Shown: positions 61,935-64,000 of the stretch, piece by piece
How the letters are laid out: each line of letters begins with the position of its first letter
How positions within the stretch are numbered: position 1 is the first letter of the stretch
DNA from: Anaerotruncus sp. MC2020
Lineage (GTDB): Bacteria > Bacillota > Clostridia > Oscillospirales > Ruminococcaceae
Direction: 5' to 3'
DNA length: 64,000 nucleotides
Assembly (NCBI GenBank): GCA_000701945.1
Contig: KL370840.1
Coordinates: 620,001-684,000 of the forward strand
Notes under the pieces: generated by a model
Told to the model about the DNA's origin: nothing
Seen by the model: the letters and a program-made list of their open reading frames with translations, nothing else
Database searches by the model: none
Made by a program: the position numbers and the translations under genes

Positions 61935-64000
61935 TTATTTCTTGTCGCTCGGTGAATTCTTTTCCGATTTGAGCTTCACCATTTTGTATATGAATATCAT
62001 CAGCGCGATAGCGAGGATAACTCCCGCAAATGCGACGATAGCCACGATTATAGCAATAGCTACCCATACTCCCGACGCTCCCTTTTCGGAGTCCTGCTCC
62101 TTCGCGGAGGTCTTAGCCTTTGTCGTGACCTCGGTCTTGGGCTTCTTTGCGGTGTCGTCGTCGTACTTGGCATCGGTGTTGGATTCACCCTTGCCGCCAT
62201 CGTTGACTATGCCCGCCGAGCGTCCTGTCTCGCCGACAGTGATACCGCCGTTTTCCTGCGCGAGGAAGCCTGCGACCCACGCGAGCGAGGCGTTCCAGTT
62301 AATGGTACACTCGTTCACGCACCACGCCTCGATGTGGTCGAGGTAGCACTTCTGCGGAGCTATCTGCCCCTTCTTCCAGCCGCTTCCCTGCACCCACGGG
62401 TCCTGCATTCCCGAGTTCGGACCGCCAGCCATAACGCCGCATGGAGCCTTCGGGAAGGCGTCGTCGATGAGGTTCGACCAGTAGCGGTGGTGCGGATACT
62501 CGGTGGTATGCGTGCCGTAGCCCGTTACATAGGAGTAGTCCATAGCGTTGCGTCCGAGGATGTAGTCCATGCCGCCGATAACGCCGTTCATGTACTTGTC
62601 CTCATTGGTGAGCAGGTACGCAAACGCCATAACTATCGAATTATCGGTCACGAAGGAGTTGCTTCCCCATACGTAGCCCTCATCGGAGTCGTTGTACGCG
62701 AGCTTGCTCGCGCCGTAGGGCAGACCGTAGCCTTGCGACTTCTCGACCTCTATGTAATGGTCGGCGGCGGAAGTCACCGCGTCCTTGATTATCTCAACAT
62801 CGCCCTTGTCGAATGCCTTCGGGTTGAGCGCCGCGCTGAGCGTACCGAGCGCCGCGGTGTTGCCCCAGTCGAGGCTTCCTACGGTATCGACGCTCTCGCC
62901 GCCTCCGAGTGAGGTCGGCACGTCAAGGAAGAACTTGCTCTCCTGAATGTCGTCGTAGTAGTCCTCGTTGCCCGTGGTGATGAATAGCTCAATCGCCGCC
63001 CAGTAGAATTCGTCGGTGACGTCGTCATCGCCGTAGGCGCCGCCTCCGATGGACTCGTTCAGCGGAGCATACATAGCAGGGTGCTTTTTCGCCGCCTCAT
63101 AGCACTTCTTTGCCGCGTCGAGGCACTTCTGCGAGAAGCTGTCGTCGATACCCTTCCATAGACGTGCAGACTGCGCCGCACACGCCGCAAAATTGAGGGT
63201 TGCCGCAGTCGTCGGAGGCTTGACGATACGCTTCATCGTATCGTCCGCGGGAGCTATTCCCAGCGCCGTCCACTTCTCGTCGTGCGCCTTGTGGTAGACC
63301 ATGTCCTTGTACTCGCCGCTGTCGACTATCATGCTGAACATCCAGTCCATTTCCCAGCGCGCCTCGTCAAGGAGGTCGGGGTACTTGTTGGTATTCTCGG
63401 GGATATTCATAGTGCCGTCGGCGAACTTGTCCTCAAAGCCGTACTTCAGAGCCGTCTCGTACTGATTCTGCATCATCCACAGCGAGAAGCCGCCGTTCAC
63501 GACATATTTGCCGTGGTCGCCCGCATCGTACCAGCCGCCCGTGACGTCTATGCTTCCGCTCGTAGCGGAATAGCCCCACGTATGCTCTATCTCAGCCATA
63601 TCCTTGGGGTGACCAGCCTTGCGCGCGAGGGCATTCGCGTCGCCCGAGGTGATGAGCGAAGCCTCTATGTCGATGCCGCTTCGGTTCTGATAGAAGTAGT
63701 TGAGCGAGTCGTAGAGCATACCCGAATAGGTGTCACTGCCGCCGACAGTGAAATCGCGGCTGACCGAGCCGTTCTCAGCCTCGATATGGTACACGCCCGC
63801 CTTGTCGAGGTCGGAGAAGTCGATGACGTGTACAACGTCGTCGGAGTCCTTATCATAGCCGAAATACTCGCTCTTGCCAGAGTAGACCTTCTTGCCGCTA
63901 TCGTCCACGACGTCGAACTTCACGCCCTTTTTGTCGTCGCAGAGCAGAGTCGCACGCTTTGCGCGGTCGGTGAAGTAGCCGACCTGATTTGTGAGGATGT
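61935..64000 (-). CDS. Membrane-anchored GH9 cellulase (5' partial)
   Basis: The frame stays open to the right edge, so the N-terminus is missing; the residues at the edge (ILTNQVGYFTDRAKRATLL) are the start of the CelD-N Ig-like domain found in theme-D/E1-type GH9 enzymes. The GH9 catalytic module shows GGWYDAGDHGKYVVNGG (catalytic Asp pair), the HTTEYPHHRYWS region and the acid in VNECTINWNASLAWV. The C-terminus has no dockerin: a Lys/Thr/Glu linker leads to a single membrane helix (VWVAIAIIVAIVAFAGVILA) and a basic tail, so the enzyme should be anchored in the membrane. Probably an endo- or processive beta-1,4-glucanase. Confidence 0.92.
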   Translation of the reverse strand, partial: ILTNQVGYFTDRAKRATLLCDDKKGVKFDVVDDSGKKVYSGKSEYFGYDKDSDDVVHVIDFSDLDKAGVYHIEAENGSVSRDFTVGGSDTYSGMLYDSLNYFYQNRSGIDIEASLITSGDANALARKAGHPKDMAEIEHTWGYSATSGSIDVTGGWYDAGDHGKYVVNGGFSLWMMQNQYETALKYGFEDKFADGTMNIPENTNKYPDLLDEARWEMDWMFSMIVDSGEYKDMVYHKAHDEKWTALGIAPADDTMKRIVKPPTTAATLNFAACAAQSARLWKGIDDSFSQKCLDAAKKCYEAAKKHPAMYAPLNESIGGGAYGDDDVTDEFYWAAIELFITTGNEDYYDDIQESKFFLDVPTSLGGGESVDTVGSLDWGNTAALGTLSAALNPKAFDKGDVEIIKDAVTSAADHYIEVEKSQGYGLPYGASKLAYNDSDEGYVWGSNSFVTDNSIVMAFAYLLTNEDKYMNGVIGGMDYILGRNAMDYSYVTGYGTHTTEYPHHRYWSNLIDDAFPKAPCGVMAGGPNSGMQDPWVQGSGWKKGQIAPQKCYLDHIEAWCVNECTINWNASLAWVAGFLAQENGGITVGETGRSAGIVNDGGKGESNTDAKYDDDTAKKPKTEVTTKAKTSAKEQDSEKGASGVWVAIAIIVAIVAFAGVILAIALMIFIYKMVKLKSEKNSPSDKK

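Overview
The window looks like a chromosomal segment of a plant-fibre-degrading, cellulosome-type Ruminococcus or close relative (Oscillospiraceae, Firmicutes). The grounds are type I dockerins on several secreted glycoside hydrolases, Thr-rich linkers, a Phe T-box ahead of pheST, near-consensus sigma-A promoters (TTGACA-17-TATAAT) and AGGAGG ribosome binding sites, together with a fairly GC-rich third codon position. I see no phage, plasmid, rRNA, tRNA or CRISPR sequence.

Layout. 1-8041: a plus-strand housekeeping operon recJ (5' end outside the window), relA/spoT, a 92-residue unknown, a metallo-beta-lactamase-fold hydrolase, hemZ and rlmD. 8042-9000: an AT-rich islet with a MITE-like element and a glycine-rich membrane protein. 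9002-15058: bioY, a CtpE-like P-type ATPase, a ClpC-like chaperone and a Cys-rich miniprotein. 15197-24473: a polysaccharide block with GH30(5-like)-CBM32-dockerin, RICIN-dockerin-GH43-GH43, GH43-CBM6-CBM22-dockerin and a GH16 lipoprotein. 24582-28144: lipoproteins and the NAD(P)HX repair enzyme. 28303-35628: T-box-pheS-pheT, a CE2-like esterase, an LRR-dockerin protein and a PflX-type radical SAM enzyme. 35665-43447: minus-strand genes for a GH13-DUF1653 fusion, an HD protein, GNAT, GIY-YIG, Tex, an alpha/beta hydrolase and a CwlD-like amidase. 43585-48937: a lipoprotein, putP, a small secreted protein with a hairpin leader, and a dockerin/Cthe_2159-type adhesin. 49024-52626: the large GH30-CBM22-dockerin-GH43-CBM6 enzyme. 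52878-59756: an FMN reductase, a diguanylate cyclase and a MoxR-DUF58-transglutaminase operon. 59757-61917: palindromic repeats, a structured leader, an ECF sigma/anti-sigma pair and a mini-ORF. 61935-64000: a membrane-anchored GH9 cellulase running off the right edge.

The secreted enzymes fit together as a hemicellulose and pectin side-chain degrading set: xylan backbone (GH30), arabinose side chains (GH43), probable beta-1,6-galactan (GH30_5-like), a beta-1,3-linked polymer (GH16) and cellulose (GH9). Dockerins would dock most of them to a scaffold that is not encoded here, while GH16 and GH9 are membrane-tethered. The most promising undescribed signals are a 23-bp motif placed identically next to the -35 boxes of the two xylan-type genes, a switch-like structured leader before the ECF sigma factor, a 10-bp-stem leader hairpin before a 81-residue secreted protein, a MITE-like element with 23-bp inverted ends, and an alpha/beta hydrolase with Asp at the nucleophile position.
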